Notes: generated by a model not told the origin, from the sequence alone. A DNA stretch of 64,000 nt from Metopolophium dirhodum (GCF_019925205.1 NC_083564.1:9677491-9741490), one strand, 5' to 3'. Positions 1 to 13,208 are shown, counted from the stretch's first letter. Program-made: numbers and translations.

Positions 1-3000
1 ATGTTTGGCCTGTCAATGATTTTAAATATTTATTTCTATCTTTTATTTATATTTACGTGTGTACAATTTCTAAAATAAACTGAAGGCTTTGTCAGCATTA
101 TTTGACGTGAAATTAAATGTTGATATTTTCACGATAAGTTTTATAATATACGAAAATCGATAAACCCAACTTTATATATTATTTTATAGTAATACATGCT
201 TATAAACTATATAAGAATTAGGAACAGTTAATTATAAAAAAAAAAAAAACGTCAAACCTTATTAAAACTCATATAAATGTGTCTTATTAAATATATATAT
301 TCTGTGGGTTAGTTATAACTCATAAGAAACAATTGCCCTTCAAAACAATAAAGAAAGAAAACAATTCGTAATATCTGTAACTTGATCACAGCAGTGTTAT
401 AAAATTCAAATAATATAAATTAACAACAATTTAAACAACTAATGTATTTAAAATAAAATTAACGGTTTTAGAAAAATAGATACTTATACAACTTAACAGT
501 TGTTATGTTAATATATAATTGAAAAGTGCCATTTAATATTTTACTTTAATGCGTGTAATAATGAAGTAACTAACACAAATTTAAACTTTTGTGTAAACTA
601 CTATAATGGTGAAAATAAAAACGCTAATAACCTTTGAAACCTTAAAGTTATTCAAATAAAAATGTCAAGGTTGTTTATTTATGTTTACGTATTTTTTGAA
701 TTAAACAAATATTAAGAAGCATTTTTAAATTATATTTTTATCTAAAATATCAGTAATTATTTACTAACCGTATAGAAACCGTAATTTAGAACAGTATCGT
801 TACTCGTAGCATAAGAAATGTATTCAAATTGTAATAGTTATAATCGTTTGAATATTGTTCACATTAAAAAAATGAAAATAAAAAAATTATCGATCTTTAT
901 TAAATGGTTTCTACATTGGTATTATTATTTATTAAATAATAAAAATGGTAGTATGTAACTGAAATGAAACTAATACCACTCATACTGAAATCTTTATTCC
1001 AGTTAAAATCAAATCATAAAATAACTACCTACCTATTTACTTTTGAACCTCTAGATCCGATTTAAGGCAAAGCATAACCTATTAATTTAATACTTATTGC
1101 TTTGTAACCCTTTTATGACGAAGAAAGTTTTTAAAATGACTAAGTCATAAACAAAATACGTTTTTATTTATTTGTATAGAAATCCGTCCTTTACAAGATT
1201 AAAAACATTGAATTCTTTTATATATTATTTTAAGTTTTTCTTATTTTCCTGTATATAAGACGTATATTGTTTAGTGGGTTTGGTATACGATTTATCGTTA
1301 TAGATGAAAAACCGTTTCATAGTATGTTCTCTATCGAAGAATTCAGCTTTTGAACACACTGAATATTTAAACAATAAATTATATTAGTCCAGACAGTTTA
1401 TATTATTATAAAACAATAATATCATTATAGACAGTTTCCAGCAAGCATCGACACAACCTTTTAAAATAGTAGTATAAAAAGTAATTTTGTTTCACTTTAT
1501 ATTTTGGAAAAAATATGAATAACATCTTGTATTTCAACTATATTATACAAATAAAATATAAAATAAGAATATTTTTTCAGTACTAGGTTTAAACCGCATG
1601 ACCATTCTTTTAATATGTATTCATGTGTTATCAATATTAAATTATTTTGTCTTTAGGTAATGACTTGCGTGTAAATATAATTTAAATAAAATATTTTTAA
1701 ATACCTAGAAATGTCTGACTATCTCTTTGAAGCCCTAAGCCCAATCCAAGACAACACCAACAAAATCATCACATTTCAAAACTTATTGATACGCACAACT
1801 TAGTTTAAGGAAACAATTGTTTTATTTATAACTATAATTATTGTATCGGTAGTGATATATTTTTGAATAGAGATTAATTAATAATGTCAATAATAATTAA
1901 TGTTATAAATTAATTTTGGTTGCAATTAGTATTGCTCACAACATGTATCATGAAAACGAAACATTTTACAATGAAATACCTACGGATAAACTCAATGATG
2001 GCTGACCATATTTTAATTATGTGAGCCATTCCTGATTTTGTTAGAGCAAACACTGTATAATGTATTTATGGATATTTTAATTTATTATGTACATTGTACA
2101 CAGGGGGAAAAATAGTATTTACATATTTATCACATATTTATCACATATTTATTGTATACGTATAAAATAGATGTAAAGTGTTTATGTAAAGACCACTATA
2201 CTATTAAATATAGTTAAATTATTATTATTATTTTTTTCAATGCGTAGTTTTAGGTTCTGAGTGGTGAATGTTAGGTTTTACAGTGATATGTTATTTTTTG
2301 TCCGTTGTCACCTATTTTGGAGCATACAAAAAAATACGATTTTAACTTTGAAGGTGGTTGCTGATAGCACATTGAACCTAATTACCGGGAAATCCAAAAA
2401 CAAAATTATGAACAACGAAAATTTGAACGCAAAACCAGTTTTTGAATAAATCGATTTTGTTGTTTTGTTGTAATTCAAAAATGAATAACTGTGGATACTT
2501 TAAATGTACGTTTATTCAAAACAAAACAAAATAAATTTAATCCATTTATAATATTCAATTATATTATTCAACTGTTTAAAATAAAAAGGTATTCGATTAA
2601 ATAATATTATTTTGATGTGCTTTCTCAGCAAATCTATAATACCGCAGACAATGTGTATATTTATAATTTTTAAGCTCCTGCATAACATTTTTAAAAATAA
2701 TTTACATATAGCTTATAATGTTCATTATGTTAACCATAATATTATAAACATAACCCATTCGTAGTTTGGTACATTTATTAAAATGTTATATTAAGAAAAT
2801 ATGTTTAAAATTGTATGTTTCAAGATTTAAAATATAATCAAAATAATCATTGTTCTATAAGTTTTGTTCCACAAAACCAATACGTTTATCTTGTATAGTT
2901 ACTATACACATTTCAGTTACCCTATTTGGGTACTCCAGAGGGAGATTTTTAATTAATAACTCTTATCTATATGACTATTTTCAATTAATTTTCAAAAATA

Positions 3001-4270
3001 TTTATATTGTTTTAGGTTTATTCCATCTAGATAATGTAGGCACGACAGTTCATACTTATGAACATTATGAATCATAGTATTCATATAAGTGAGTAGATTT
3101 TTTCCAAGAATTTAAAAGTTAGAGCTGTTACAGATGACTGGAATTATTATTTGATTGTATTGACTATCAAACGATAAGGTACTTATTAAATATAATAGCT
3201 ATTATCACTATATAATAGTTGTGAATAATTACTCGTGTAGTTATTGTACTAAATCCATATTTCAATTGGTGTATACCTACCTACCTACTGAGTGAAAATA
3301 TTTTGTTCAGTAGTCTAGGTAAAATATGCGTAACTATTTAAAATAAACCAACAAATGAAATTGGAATTTACATGTAAAATAGTTCAGATGATTCGTAAAG
3401 TATAACTTGACGTTGTTGTAATTAAAATAATAATACTGACATAATATTTTCTAGTGTAAAAAGGTTTATTCGAACCTTAAACTGTTAACAATTTTATATC
3501 TAAGCGGCGAAAAAGTTATGTAAACTTTCACAAAACTCTATTCAACACAGTACAATGAAAAAACTCATTCTTTTGTGGACATTTGTTATTTATTTTTTTG
3601 TGTGCAGTTGAAGGGGCATTGCAATTATTGTGTAAAATCAACATTTTTTTCATAAGTTTATGAATTTTGAAGTTTGTAGGTAACAAATAAATATAAATAA
3701 ATAAATGTGTATAATACTCTCGATTTGTTAACCTAGGTATTTCTGCGTAAAAGTAATTATAAGTTCAAGTGAAAAAACAAATTTATTCAAAAGACTCAAC
3801 TAGTTATTTGTTTTATGCCAAAATATTATTCAATTTACTTAGTATAATATAACATGGGGGACCTGCAACCTGCGTCTAGCGCAACTGACACATATATCCA
3901 AAAATATAAACGAAATAACTATATGATAAAGTTTTTGTTTGCTTAAGAATTTACCGAAAAAAACACGCATAACATATCTATACTAATTTGTATTGAAGCT
4001 GAGAAAAAAAAATTTAACTTTAAAATACCAACACATTTTTCATCCGATATTGGCAGAAAGTAGAAGTGTTTTAAACTTAATAAATTACCAATACTAAAGA
4101 AGTTTAGACGGTTAGATGTACTATGTAATGTACATTACTGTGTAATGTCGAATTACGCGCGAAAAGATTTACTATAATATACTTAGATGTTGCTATTGGA
4201 TTTTCTTTCTTTTTTTTTTTTTTAAAAAAAAGGTATTATAACCATAGACACTCGACGTGAAGTTGGTATA
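1..4270. other. AT-rich non-coding stretch
   Basis: No coding region, RNA gene or complete mobile element is visible here. The sequence is very AT-rich with many homopolymer runs and stop codons in all frames. The few short open frames (such as 2261-2449 and 2850-3077) have low-complexity composition and no domain I recognise. A small tandem array lies at about 2119-2150. Intergenic or intronic origin cannot be told apart from the sequence alone. Confidence 0.7.
2119..2150. repeat. short tandem repeat, about 12-bp period
   Basis: The motif CACATATTTAT is repeated almost perfectly about 2.5 times. It is a small AT-rich minisatellite with no sign of function. Confidence 0.7.
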
Positions 4271-5602
4271 TTACATGTTGTGTCGTATAAAGTTTCGTAT
4301 TTGCTTCAAGGGGTCCGCTCGCTTTATTATTATACTGATGCGACAGGAAATATCGTCAGAAACACGATTCGAAAACAACAAAAAAGTGTCTATAAATTTA
4401 AAATGATTAATCGGTCGTCCCGAAAACGCAATGCCCATACAAAACATGCCCTCTTCCTCTCGCGGAATATATATATCTGTATACGTTTTTTCCTCTTCTT
4501 CTTATTTTTCTTCGCACGACCTTTCGAACTAGACGAACAGTCATTTCGTGCCACACACATTCGACGACGTTGTACGCGGTGATTGTAGGAAAATAATAAT
4601 ATTTAGTGCGCGTACGAGAATACACTGCGGTGCATGCGCACATAAATAATAAAATAATATTGGATATTGCTATATTATTTCCGTACGATGGTGTGTGTTG
4701 GGAGTGGGTAGGCGGGGGAGTTTAATAATAATATCACATCGATACTGAAAAATACGATTTACCTAATACTATAATAATACAATATTACACTAAACGTCGT
4801 GTCCGAAAGTATAATATATAGTATATATCGTTATATTTTGTATTCATATCAGTTTTTGTTTTTTTTTTTTTATTTCAAGAGGAAGGAAACTATAATATAC
4901 GGAATATAACATGCACGTGTCGTCGTCGTCTTCGCCGCCGCCGTACCAAGAACTCTGTATGACATTTGCAATTTATTTAATAATATTTCACGACGTTCCA
5001 ATTCACCGGCTTCGATCACGGTTCGCTATCGCTCGCACATCTATCCGGCAGTCTTGATGTTTCGCGCCCGAAAACGCGACGCTTGTCCTATGATATTATT
5101 ATTGCAATATAGAATATATATTATGTATACGGTAGGTACCTATTACGCTGCCGTACCGTATTTCGTGGACACCCGGCAAATCGCTGCGGAAGAGCCCTAT
5201 CGTTTGGACCGAACCCCATAATATAAAATATAATATAATAATATATTATAAACGTTATGCGAGGATGGACTCATCGAAAATCATTACTACGACGGCTACC
5301 TACTTACAACAGACTATAGCGCTGCGGGCGCACTTCGGAAGGTCCGTATTATATTATATACATGTATCGGTATACTACCTACCTACGTATAATATTATTA
5401 TATATTTATTTATTATTAAAATTCCGTTCGGACCAATCGCGGACCGGCGACTATTTTTTACGTTTAGATCCGTCTCCGCGGCATGTGTATTGTGTACCGT
5501 CCATTATCCTCGAAATCCTTATTGTGACCCGCACCGGATCGTCTTTACGGCGCCATTAGCCGGAGGTCTCTGCACATTATTATGATGACGTTAACGAAAT
5601 AA
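4270..5602. other. CpG-rich patch without a recognised gene
   Basis: GC and CpG content rise sharply against the flanking desert, for example around 4900-5060 and 5160-5560. In insect genomes such patches often mark promoters or first exons, but no open frame here resembles a known protein. Short open frames on both strands (4280-4582, 5265-5585) are most simply explained by the lower stop density of GC-richer DNA. Confidence 0.4.
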
Positions 5603-5799
5603 TGTCTGTTCCAACTGGCGATTGTCGACGGACGGCAACGGTGGCATAGAAAGGTAGGCGCCGTGCGTGGGCAATGGACCACGACTATTGCTAAACGGAA
5701 TTGAGTACAATACCTAGTCGATCGGCTAAACTATCGACGTTTGATCGTCGGCAGGCGTACGAATAATATTGTTTCAGACAAATGTCTTATGTACAGCGT

Positions 5800-5813
5800 A
5801 TAATACGTATTGT
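5800..5813 (+). repeat. SINE target-site duplication, left copy
   Basis: ATAATACGTATTGT, identical to the copy at 6095-6108. Confidence 0.93.
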
Positions 5814-6094
5814 GGGGGACGAGGTGGCCGAGCGGTCTAACGCAACGGATTCGGCACAGCCGGTCCGTGTTCGATCCTCGACCACCGGGCGGCATTTTTC
5901 TCCGTGCAAGTCACGGTGTCCGGAGAACAAGTGCCGCCATCCCCCACCCGGGCATGGCAGATACCTACGGGTGCCCAATCAAAAATTCTGCCAAACGTGT
6001 TCCTTCCCCTACCAACACTAACAACCCACAAACAAACCACTACAGCTAATGGCCATAGTTGCCGAAGCTTAAGATCAATAAAAAAAAAAAAAAA
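5814..6094 (+). mobile_element. complete tRNA-derived SINE (tRNA-Ser-like head)
   Basis: This is a full-length short retroelement. The head GACGAGGTGGCCGAGCGGTC (from 5818) matches the 5' part of metazoan tRNA-Ser, including the A box. A B box, GTTCGATCC, lies at 5869-5877, with the spacing expected of an RNA polymerase III internal promoter. A unique body of about 180 bp follows, and the element ends in an A run at 6081-6095. It is flanked by a perfect 14-bp target-site duplication, ATAATACGTATTGT (5800-5813 and 6095-6108). Its last 40 or so bases before the A run resemble the 3' end of the LINE at 15030-15534, which suggests that LINE's machinery moved it. The perfect duplication points to a fairly recent insertion. 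Short open frames inside it are chance. Confidence 0.93.
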
Positions 6095-6108
6095 ATAATA
6101 CGTATTGT
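6095..6108 (+). repeat. SINE target-site duplication, right copy
   Basis: ATAATACGTATTGT, identical to 5800-5813. The first A may belong to the A tail, so the duplication is 13-14 bp. Confidence 0.93.
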
Positions 6109-6278
6109 AATAATAACGATAATGTTATTATATTATGGTCATTAATATGTGTTTCGCCGAACAACTGGTTATAACACGTTATCGGCTTTCTTCCGTTCAA
6201 TTCAAAATGCGAACAATGCATATTACGATGATTAATACGTCATTATACTGTCAGATAACTCAATTATATTATACTATA

Positions 6279-6659
6279 TGTCTCTTCCAGGTGATTGTCG
6301 ACGGCAACGACGGCGGTAAGGTACCCGTCGTGCGTGTGCAACGAACGACGACTGTAGTCGGCAGTCGCTATACGGAATCGAGGAAAAAGTTATCCCAATT
6401 CGAGCACTAAACTTGACGTTTTATCACCGCATGCGTACGAGTAGTGTACGGTTCCAGACATTTTCGTGCATAATACGTCGCAATAATGATATTATTACGG
6501 TCATTATGATATAATAATACGTTTTTCACCGAACAGCTGATAATAATATTGTATTATCAGCTTCCTTCCGTTAAATTCAAAATGTGTTCAATGCATAATA
6601 TTATAATTAATACGTCACCACTCAGATTACTTAATTATTACATTATGTATCTTATTTAA
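6279..6659 (+). repeat. tandem unit 2 of 3 (381 bp)
   Basis: The unit begins TGTCTCTTCCAGGTG and shares with unit 3 the blocks GTCGACGGCAAC, TATACGGAATCGAGGAAAAA, GACGTTTTATCA, ACGGTTCCAGACATTTTCGT, and a late block resembling TTCAAAATGTG. The TCTCTTCCAG|GT junction mimics a 3' splice site, but the sequence after it drifts in frame between units, so a coding exon is unlikely. Confidence 0.85.
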
Positions 6660-7010
6660 TGTCTCTTCCAGGTAACTGTCGACGGCAACCCTCCGTGCGT
6701 GGGCAACGAACGACGACTCTTGCTATACGGAATCGAGGAAAAAGTAATACCGATTCGATCTCGAAACATGACGTTTTATCATCGCAGGCGTACGAATCGT
6801 TTACGGTTCCAGACATTTTCGTGTCTTGTGTATAGCGTAAAGGTTATGCGCCATAACAATGATATTATTACAACAATGATTATAAAAACAATATGTCATA
6901 TTTCTTCCGTTTAATTCTGCAAAATGTGTATAATGGATGTATTTAATATTCCTATTAATATTTCCTATTTAATAGGAACCTACGTTATAACTTAGATAAC
7001 TTAATAATAG
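6660..7010 (+). repeat. tandem unit 3 of 3 (partial)
   Basis: It starts with TGTCTCTTCCAGGTA and follows unit 2 closely for about 230 bp, then more loosely until about 7010, where similarity fades. No fourth unit is visible. Confidence 0.8.
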
Positions 7011-8049
7011 AACTACGAAAAATTGAAAGGCATTAGATATTTTTACGAAAGTGACATTTCAATGTGGAGTATTTTCTTAGAGAATTTCCCAGTTGAATTA
7101 TTATAATATCAATTTCATACTCTAGTTTTCTTTCGAAACATTAAACACAACAACGTATTTTATTCTATTCTAGTTTTTGTCTATTACCGTTGTAGCGACT
7201 ATCTTGTTTCATCATTGTTCACTTGCTATTATACTCGGCAGTAATAAAATCATACCATAGACGTATCGCAAAATTCCACAATCTTTTGATTGGAACAATC
7301 AAGCTTTTGCGGAACACTCGTTAAAATGCACGCGGGGCGTAAAAATCAATATTATTTTCGACCACAAACATTATAGTTGCTATCGTGCAGCGGTCTCCGA
7401 ATTGGGTGCGAGCTTATAACTCAACCCGACGATACCTAGACATATAATATACCGGGCGACGTTAAACCTCGAATTACTGCATTACCGAAGTAACTTATGT
7501 TTTAATGGTCGGACACTACATTGACATGTTACGTCGTCGCCTCGAGCGTTTTTCCAAAGTTAAGTCAATACACCGATCGGCCGCTGTGTCGTTACCCGGA
7601 AGCACTTATGAGTACCGTACTATGCTCGCTGATAAATGGGCCGGGACCCGCGAATTGATAATTTACGAGTGTCACGAATATTAATAATTCATACATAAAT
7701 AAATGAATACTATAGAAACAGATTACTCCCCGACGACGATGTACATATTATAAACGTACCGTACCTATATATATATATAATACAACTACTGTTTCACGGC
7801 ATAGACTGTAAGAAGTGTTAGCATACCTCCATATAATATATAATACAACACCTCCAGACGGTTTGTGTATAATGTTCCGTTATGCGAGTGCAGCCGCCGA
7901 TATGTTTGAATATTTTATCGGCACCGTATACGCATAAGAATACGGCGCACCTCGCGTGTACATATATATTATTATAAAACCTATATTACGTGTATAACAC
8001 TATAACCCACTCATCTAACTATACATACGCACGCAAGCGCACACGCGCG

Positions 8050-8053
<4 letters not shown>
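7011..8053. other. non-coding stretch, CpG-enriched from about 7260
   Basis: No gene seen. The 7260-7680 part has mixed base composition and many CpG dinucleotides but no convincing open frame. Confidence 0.5.

Positions 8054-8127
<74 letters not shown>
8054..8127. repeat. (AC)n microsatellite, about 37 units
   Basis: A pure 74-bp AC run preceded by an imperfect ACGC-type stretch from about 8030. It is probably length-polymorphic. Confidence 0.97.
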
Positions 8128-8131
<4 letters not shown>

Positions 8132-8179
8132 TATAAATAATTATATTACACTCCGAGAGTATAAATATTTACGAGAAAA

Positions 8180-8668
8180 TTAGTCTATATACGTCGTTTT
8201 TGTTGTCAAGTTGATTACGCGCGAGGAACGCAGACCCGCGAACTCGGAACTTTGCATGCACCTACCTTTGTTGTAAAATATATCAAAGCCAATACTCGGG
8301 CAAATTACAATACACAAACCGACGTCTAAAACATATCGAGTGTTTGAGAGAACTGCGACGCAACAAAAGTAAAATATCAAACACAACCGCGCTCGATGTA
8401 GATGGAACTGGCGCGATTCTCTATCAGAGATTCCGTTTAAATCTCGACGACACCCGTTAGGAACGACTCGCCTGGAGGATAATAATATTATCCCTACGTC
8501 GGTGCTCCCGGACAATCCGGTAAAAAGCCTGAACCCGGAAGTGGTATGCAGACATAAGGTACTGCGATCCGGATTTAGGACGTTTCGAATAGAGTCGTCC
8601 CCAATGCAGCGAGTATTCCCCCTCGAGTTTTTCCGTTTCCGTTTAATTATTATTATTATTTTATTCAT
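8180..8668 (-). other. unrecognised 162-codon open frame, possible first exon
   Basis: This is the longest open frame in the window. It starts at an ATG inside an AAT-repeat stretch, so residues 4-8 are a run of isoleucines, and then has mixed composition with several Cys and Arg. There is no motif I recognise. A good splice donor (AAAG|GTAGGT) sits at 8266/8265 within the frame, so if real it could be a first exon ending after codon 134 or so. The low-complexity start and the CpG-rich setting, where stops are rarer, argue for chance. I give it as a candidate only. Confidence 0.15.
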
Positions 8669-9065
8669 CTAGTATGACGTGCCGCATTGTTGTGTGTTTA
8701 CAGATTGTAAATTCCACTAACAAAGCTGTATTTATTTTATGTAGACAAATGAAAATACGCTCAATAGAGCAAACATTGGGTTTCAGTGGTGATAGGAGAA
8801 AATTAGATAAATTTAAACACTTACCGTGAAACCACTTCTATCAGGAGATAACCGCTCGGTCAACAATCTCAGTTTTAAGACACCACATTTAAACTCAACA
8901 ATACAATAGATGGACCCACCTCATACGGGTGTTACAGAAAATAGTCACAGTGCACTCATTAACTAACAAACCAATTATATAATTTGTATTCATCACCATA
9001 TGCACACTATACGTTTTACCGAGGTATAATAAATACAAATAATATTATGCTTACTGCCAAGATAT
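8669..9065. other. non-coding stretch, perhaps older LINE sequence
   Basis: No gene is visible. It lies just upstream of the LINE remnant and has slightly higher GC content than the desert downstream, so it may hold more decayed LINE sequence that I cannot align by eye. Confidence 0.3.
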
Positions 9066-9427
9066 TATGGCAAACGAGTTGATAAAACTTTTCTACCTAC
9101 TAACCTTGTACAAACTTAAGGAAATAAAAAAAAAATAGATTAAATCGCATACTCAAACTATTAGATAACTCGTCGTGCATAGACCATTACTACCACTACA
9201 AGAATCAGGCAGACATACTCCGCCTACAGACTCCTAACAAGTAAGAAGAAAAACTCAACTGCTGCCAAAGCGACAAACTTCTCACAATCAAACACATCGT
9301 TCCATCATATATTATAAAATTATTCTCGTTATAGCACATCATATTATAATACCAACCATACATATGGTAGAAGCAATTGAAAAACCAAAAACCAATCAAG
9401 TACATTGGTTTTTATTCAAAAATATAA
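9066..9427 (+). mobile_element. degraded LINE (non-LTR retrotransposon) 3' coding end
   Basis: Broken reading frames match the C-terminal region that follows the RNase H domain in I/Jockey-type LINE ORF2. From 9202 one frame reads RIRQTYSAYRLLTSKKK, corresponding to the RIGHTRLTHGYLL block. Another frame then reads LLTIKHIV, the LTVKHIL block, and the terminal IGFYSKI is followed by a stop at 9425-9427, like the usual LINE C-terminus. GKRVDKT near 9070 could be the GNE-x-AD segment of RNase H. The frame changes and lost Cys residues show that it is an old, inactive fragment. It resembles the LINE at 15030-15534 at DNA level around the RIGHT block. The 5' limit is uncertain. Confidence 0.55.
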
Positions 9428-12400
9428 TAATATGAAGATAATACATGCAATGTAAGCTAATTATAGGTATCGTATAAACTGTATTTAGTCGAGTTAAGTT
9501 GAGCTGAAAAAAGATATCCATCATCGAAATATAGGCTATAACGTCCTAATAGTTGAAAATGTTATGGCTAAGAAAAAACCATATAGAAGTTATAATAATA
9601 TTATACAATGTATATATATAATATTATAATATTACATATTATGTACTGTATTGTACAGTTTTTAAATGTTTAATATCACTAGGTTAATCGAGAAAAGGTT
9701 TAATTTTTTCAAAGGTCTGTTATTTTTTTAAACTTTCATACCTTTATTCATATAAAAAATATCTAAAAAAATACAACAGAATATTAATATTGGCTGTGTC
9801 AGTAAATAATATTATATATTAGGTGTGTGTCAGTATGTAGTATATCATACGTGGACACTGGACGTGTGTGCAATAATATAGAAAAATGCAGTTCGCAAAT
9901 AATAAGAATACGAAATAATATAATTATTTTGTTTTTATTAACGTAAGGAGGTACAACGAAGTGTGATTATATCGTACTAATGTCGCATCTATTGTGCCAT
10001 GTAAGATTTCAAATATTTCATCTATGTACGACCTTATCATGAATTCAGTAAACTATGGTGTGGTATGCGTTTTACGTATCATTTCAACGTTACGCGAATT
10101 TCTACGATTATTTTATGTACGAGAATGAATATAGTTGTGTTGGTCCAATCCAGAATTTAAGGAACGCAACAAAAATAATAATGTTGACTCGGAAAGAAAA
10201 TGATGGACGTAAAATGTCTAAATATCTACGTTGAATAAAAGGTTAGTTCAAGAAAAAATAAATTCATTGACCAGTGATCGAGAAGATAAATTTGTTTCGA
10301 AAAATAATCTGAATAAAAACCGTGTTTAAAATATCACTTTTAACTTTTGAGACGGATACCTAGACACATTTCAAATAAATGTATTCACAGCTCAATATTG
10401 TAAATTACGCCTTAAGTCTACGAAATACGATATTATATTTTATTTCTATGCGCAATCCAAAATCATTATGTATAACATAATATTATAACAGTACCTACAG
10501 ATCTGCCTAGAACCACTGAGGCAAATGAATATTTCGGAGTAGGAATCAACTTAAACTTCAGTCGTAGAAATGAATTAATTATGCGAGCAGGTATTCGACA
10601 ACCGTTTATAATATGAATACTATTTAAAAGGTTGGTCGTCACTTATCTGTAACAACTAATATGTACGCGTAACTGAGAAAATAAACTAATAATTACAACT
10701 TTCACGGCCATGGTTATATCATAGATAACCTAACATAATTTTTAGGTACGGTACGACACGTTTTTTCATACTAACAAAGACACACGTCAAACAAAATATT
10801 CAAATAATATAATATTCATTCGTAATAATTGTTAATTAAATACTTGACGTTTTTTTTAGGTTTTTTTTTCGGTAGTAAAAACCCCATAAAAACATTAATA
10901 CAATATGTATTATCGGATCATCATCGTATTCAGTCATTCGTTTGTATTGCGCATTCGTTTTCAACACGGCACGTGCTTCTAATAATATTATAACGACTGA
11001 ATCATCGACTCGATGACGGATTTATAATGAAAACTTAACAACGGTAATAATACAAAAAAAAAATAATCACTCCATTCTCGTGCTATTTGAATTCGACTAA
11101 TTCACTGTCGTTCGCTGTTGTGTAAGTGGTTGACACGTTTTTTTGTCGCCTTAGCGGAGTATTGATTGTATGTATTGCAATTTTAATTCGTTAACACTAT
11201 AATGACAGAATAAAAGTAAATAATACATGTACCGAGATTGCCTATACATCGCGCCGGTTAACATATTATATAAAAATAATAGTAATATTTTGTTCTAAAA
11301 AAATGACGTTTATAACAATGACTGTTATTGGTTTCGTACGGTCGTGTTAGTAACAAATCATTATAATTCAATGAACTTTTCCGATCTATGAAAACCATGA
11401 CAAATACAATAAAAAGGTCGGTAAAAGAAATGTATTATTATTAAGGTACTTAATAAACATTAATAATGATTGTTACCAAAAGTCGACGAATTCACTCAAT
11501 CCGATATTTAAATAATAATATTATGATCTATATTATTACGATTGAGCTGGTCAGTTCGTATACAATTTTATCATATCAAAAGTAATTACTTTTTGGTGTT
11601 ACAAATTTACGATTAAACGTTCTTGATGGCATGAAATAAGGACTAATAAAGGAAAAGTTAAACACTAAACACCATCAATTATAATGAGTTTAAATATGTA
11701 ATTGTAATTACCTAATTAAAATTCAAAATCACACTAGGTAAGTTAAGCATGATATTTTTGAAACTTAATTATTATTAAAATAGCAATCTTATCATAATAC
11801 AGTTTGTTATTATTATAATCTTAAATTAAGAAAGTAATTATAGTTTTTTTTTAAAATATTTTAATTACGTAGGAACTCGTTACCAGCTATTAAAAAGACA
11901 CATTTTATATTATAGACTTTTTTTCAGTCCGTGTTAAAATTGTATAAATTGTTATGTCATGCTGGTCAATAATACAATTTGTAAATTTAATTCACAAACA
12001 TGTTTTCATAAATTTATTTGTACACATTTTTGAGTATTGTATTAGCATTATCAGAGTTCGTACATAAAATAAAAATAAAAAACATAATTAAAATATATAC
12101 AACATTGATGTAATAATATAGTAAACTTGAGAATAATGTGTTGACATTATTAAAATTCTTGGGAAAAAAAAAATTATTATAATGTTGCTCTAATTTAATA
12201 CTAACGCTATTATATTTGGGTTTTATTTTACATACTTTTTTTAAAAATAAGTGTTCATCGTATCGTCGGTCGTTTATTAGAAGTGTACACGAGTTCGCTT
12301 TATCCGTTTGGATATTATAATCATTGCGCAGGTGCAATAAATCTACGTATAATTATCAGGCTAAGGTATATAAAATTTATGCACCGACGTAGGGTAAGAT

Positions 12401-12430
12401 CGTAATTCTGGTATTTTCTCAACCGAGACA
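9428..12430. other. AT-rich non-coding stretch
   Basis: No gene is visible. It contains many ATAATATTAT-type palindromes and T or A runs. The open frame at 12014-12337 on the minus strand is AT-driven low complexity. Confidence 0.65.
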
Positions 12431-13130
12431 ATTGTTATGACTTGTGACATTTTTTTTTTTATAGTTTTGGTACTCAATAATCTGTTTTATGAACAAGAAA
12501 CTCTGCGACCGCGACTCGAACGCAGTGTCTCTATAATCGTTTCGTATATTATAGTGACGCTTGTCGTCGTCGTCGTTCGACGGAAGTATTACCTACGACA
12601 CCACGTGATTATGCGCACTTGTATCGTCGTCGGTGACGTCGAAAATCGGAAACGAAAAAAATATAAACAATGCACGGAAAGTTCCGGTGTGCAGATGACA
12701 TACCTATAATGTCGGCGATTCGTTCCGGTTTCAGGCTTTCCGCGGCGAACACTGGCACCGCCGTGTCGACAATATTGAGAATCGTGTACGGGCCGGGGTC
12801 GTGAAAATATAGAAACGAGTGAAAAATCCCAACGGTTTTATCGTTTGCGTTTTATATTTTCTCCGCCGCCGCGGACGTGATTTATCGGAAACCACGCTCC
12901 GCGGCGCCGTAAGCTTTTTCCGCGGTCGGGAATTTTTTTCTTCCGGGGCGGTGTTGCCCATTACGCGCGATGAGCGACAAAATAGTTTTTCCGCACCACA
13001 CACAGCTGACACAGTCGATCGCGGAAAGCGCACACGAATTATGCGTACGACTCTCTCGTCGCTCGCAGACTTGACATATTATGCAGCCGCGACTTGCTTG
13101 TAAAGTGAAAATCGGCGAGGACGACGACGT
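12430..13130. other. CpG-rich patch, possible promoter or first-exon region
   Basis: GC and CpG rise strongly (GTCGTCGTCGTTCG near 12560, CTCCGCCGCCGCGGACG near 12860). Open frames on both strands overlap here (12437-12709 plus, 12731-13033 minus, 12819-13103 plus), as expected from low stop density. None resembles a known protein. Confidence 0.35.
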
Positions 13131-13208
13131 AGGTGGATGTACAACTACACTCGTCGTATAGACACGTCTACCACTCTGTCTGTCTCTATTTTTATTTTTC
13201 TCTATCTA

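Larger units (their letters stand above)
5603..6278 (+). repeat. tandem unit 1 of 3 (381-bp period), interrupted by a SINE
   Basis: The unit starts at TGTCTGTTCCA and carries the landmark GTCGACGG, then a conserved CAGACA region. Its next copy begins 676 bp downstream. Removing the SINE at 5814-6094 plus one 14-bp target-site copy (295 bp) leaves exactly 381 bp, the same period as between units 2 and 3. No reading frame is preserved among the units, so I treat it as a non-coding tandem triplication. Confidence 0.85.

Noticed and set aside
5814..5890. A functional tRNA-Ser gene
   Set aside because: Head and B box match, but the anticodon arm does not fold well, the acceptor stem is not intact, and the SINE body and A tail follow directly.
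5782..6098. Overlapping open frames on both strands at the SINE
   Set aside because: They run through a tRNA-derived, non-coding element, and the mutually overlapping frames show they are chance.
6281..6410. Coding exon after the TCTCTTCCAG acceptor-like site
   Set aside because: The same string occurs in the sister unit, but the reading frame after it is not kept between units.
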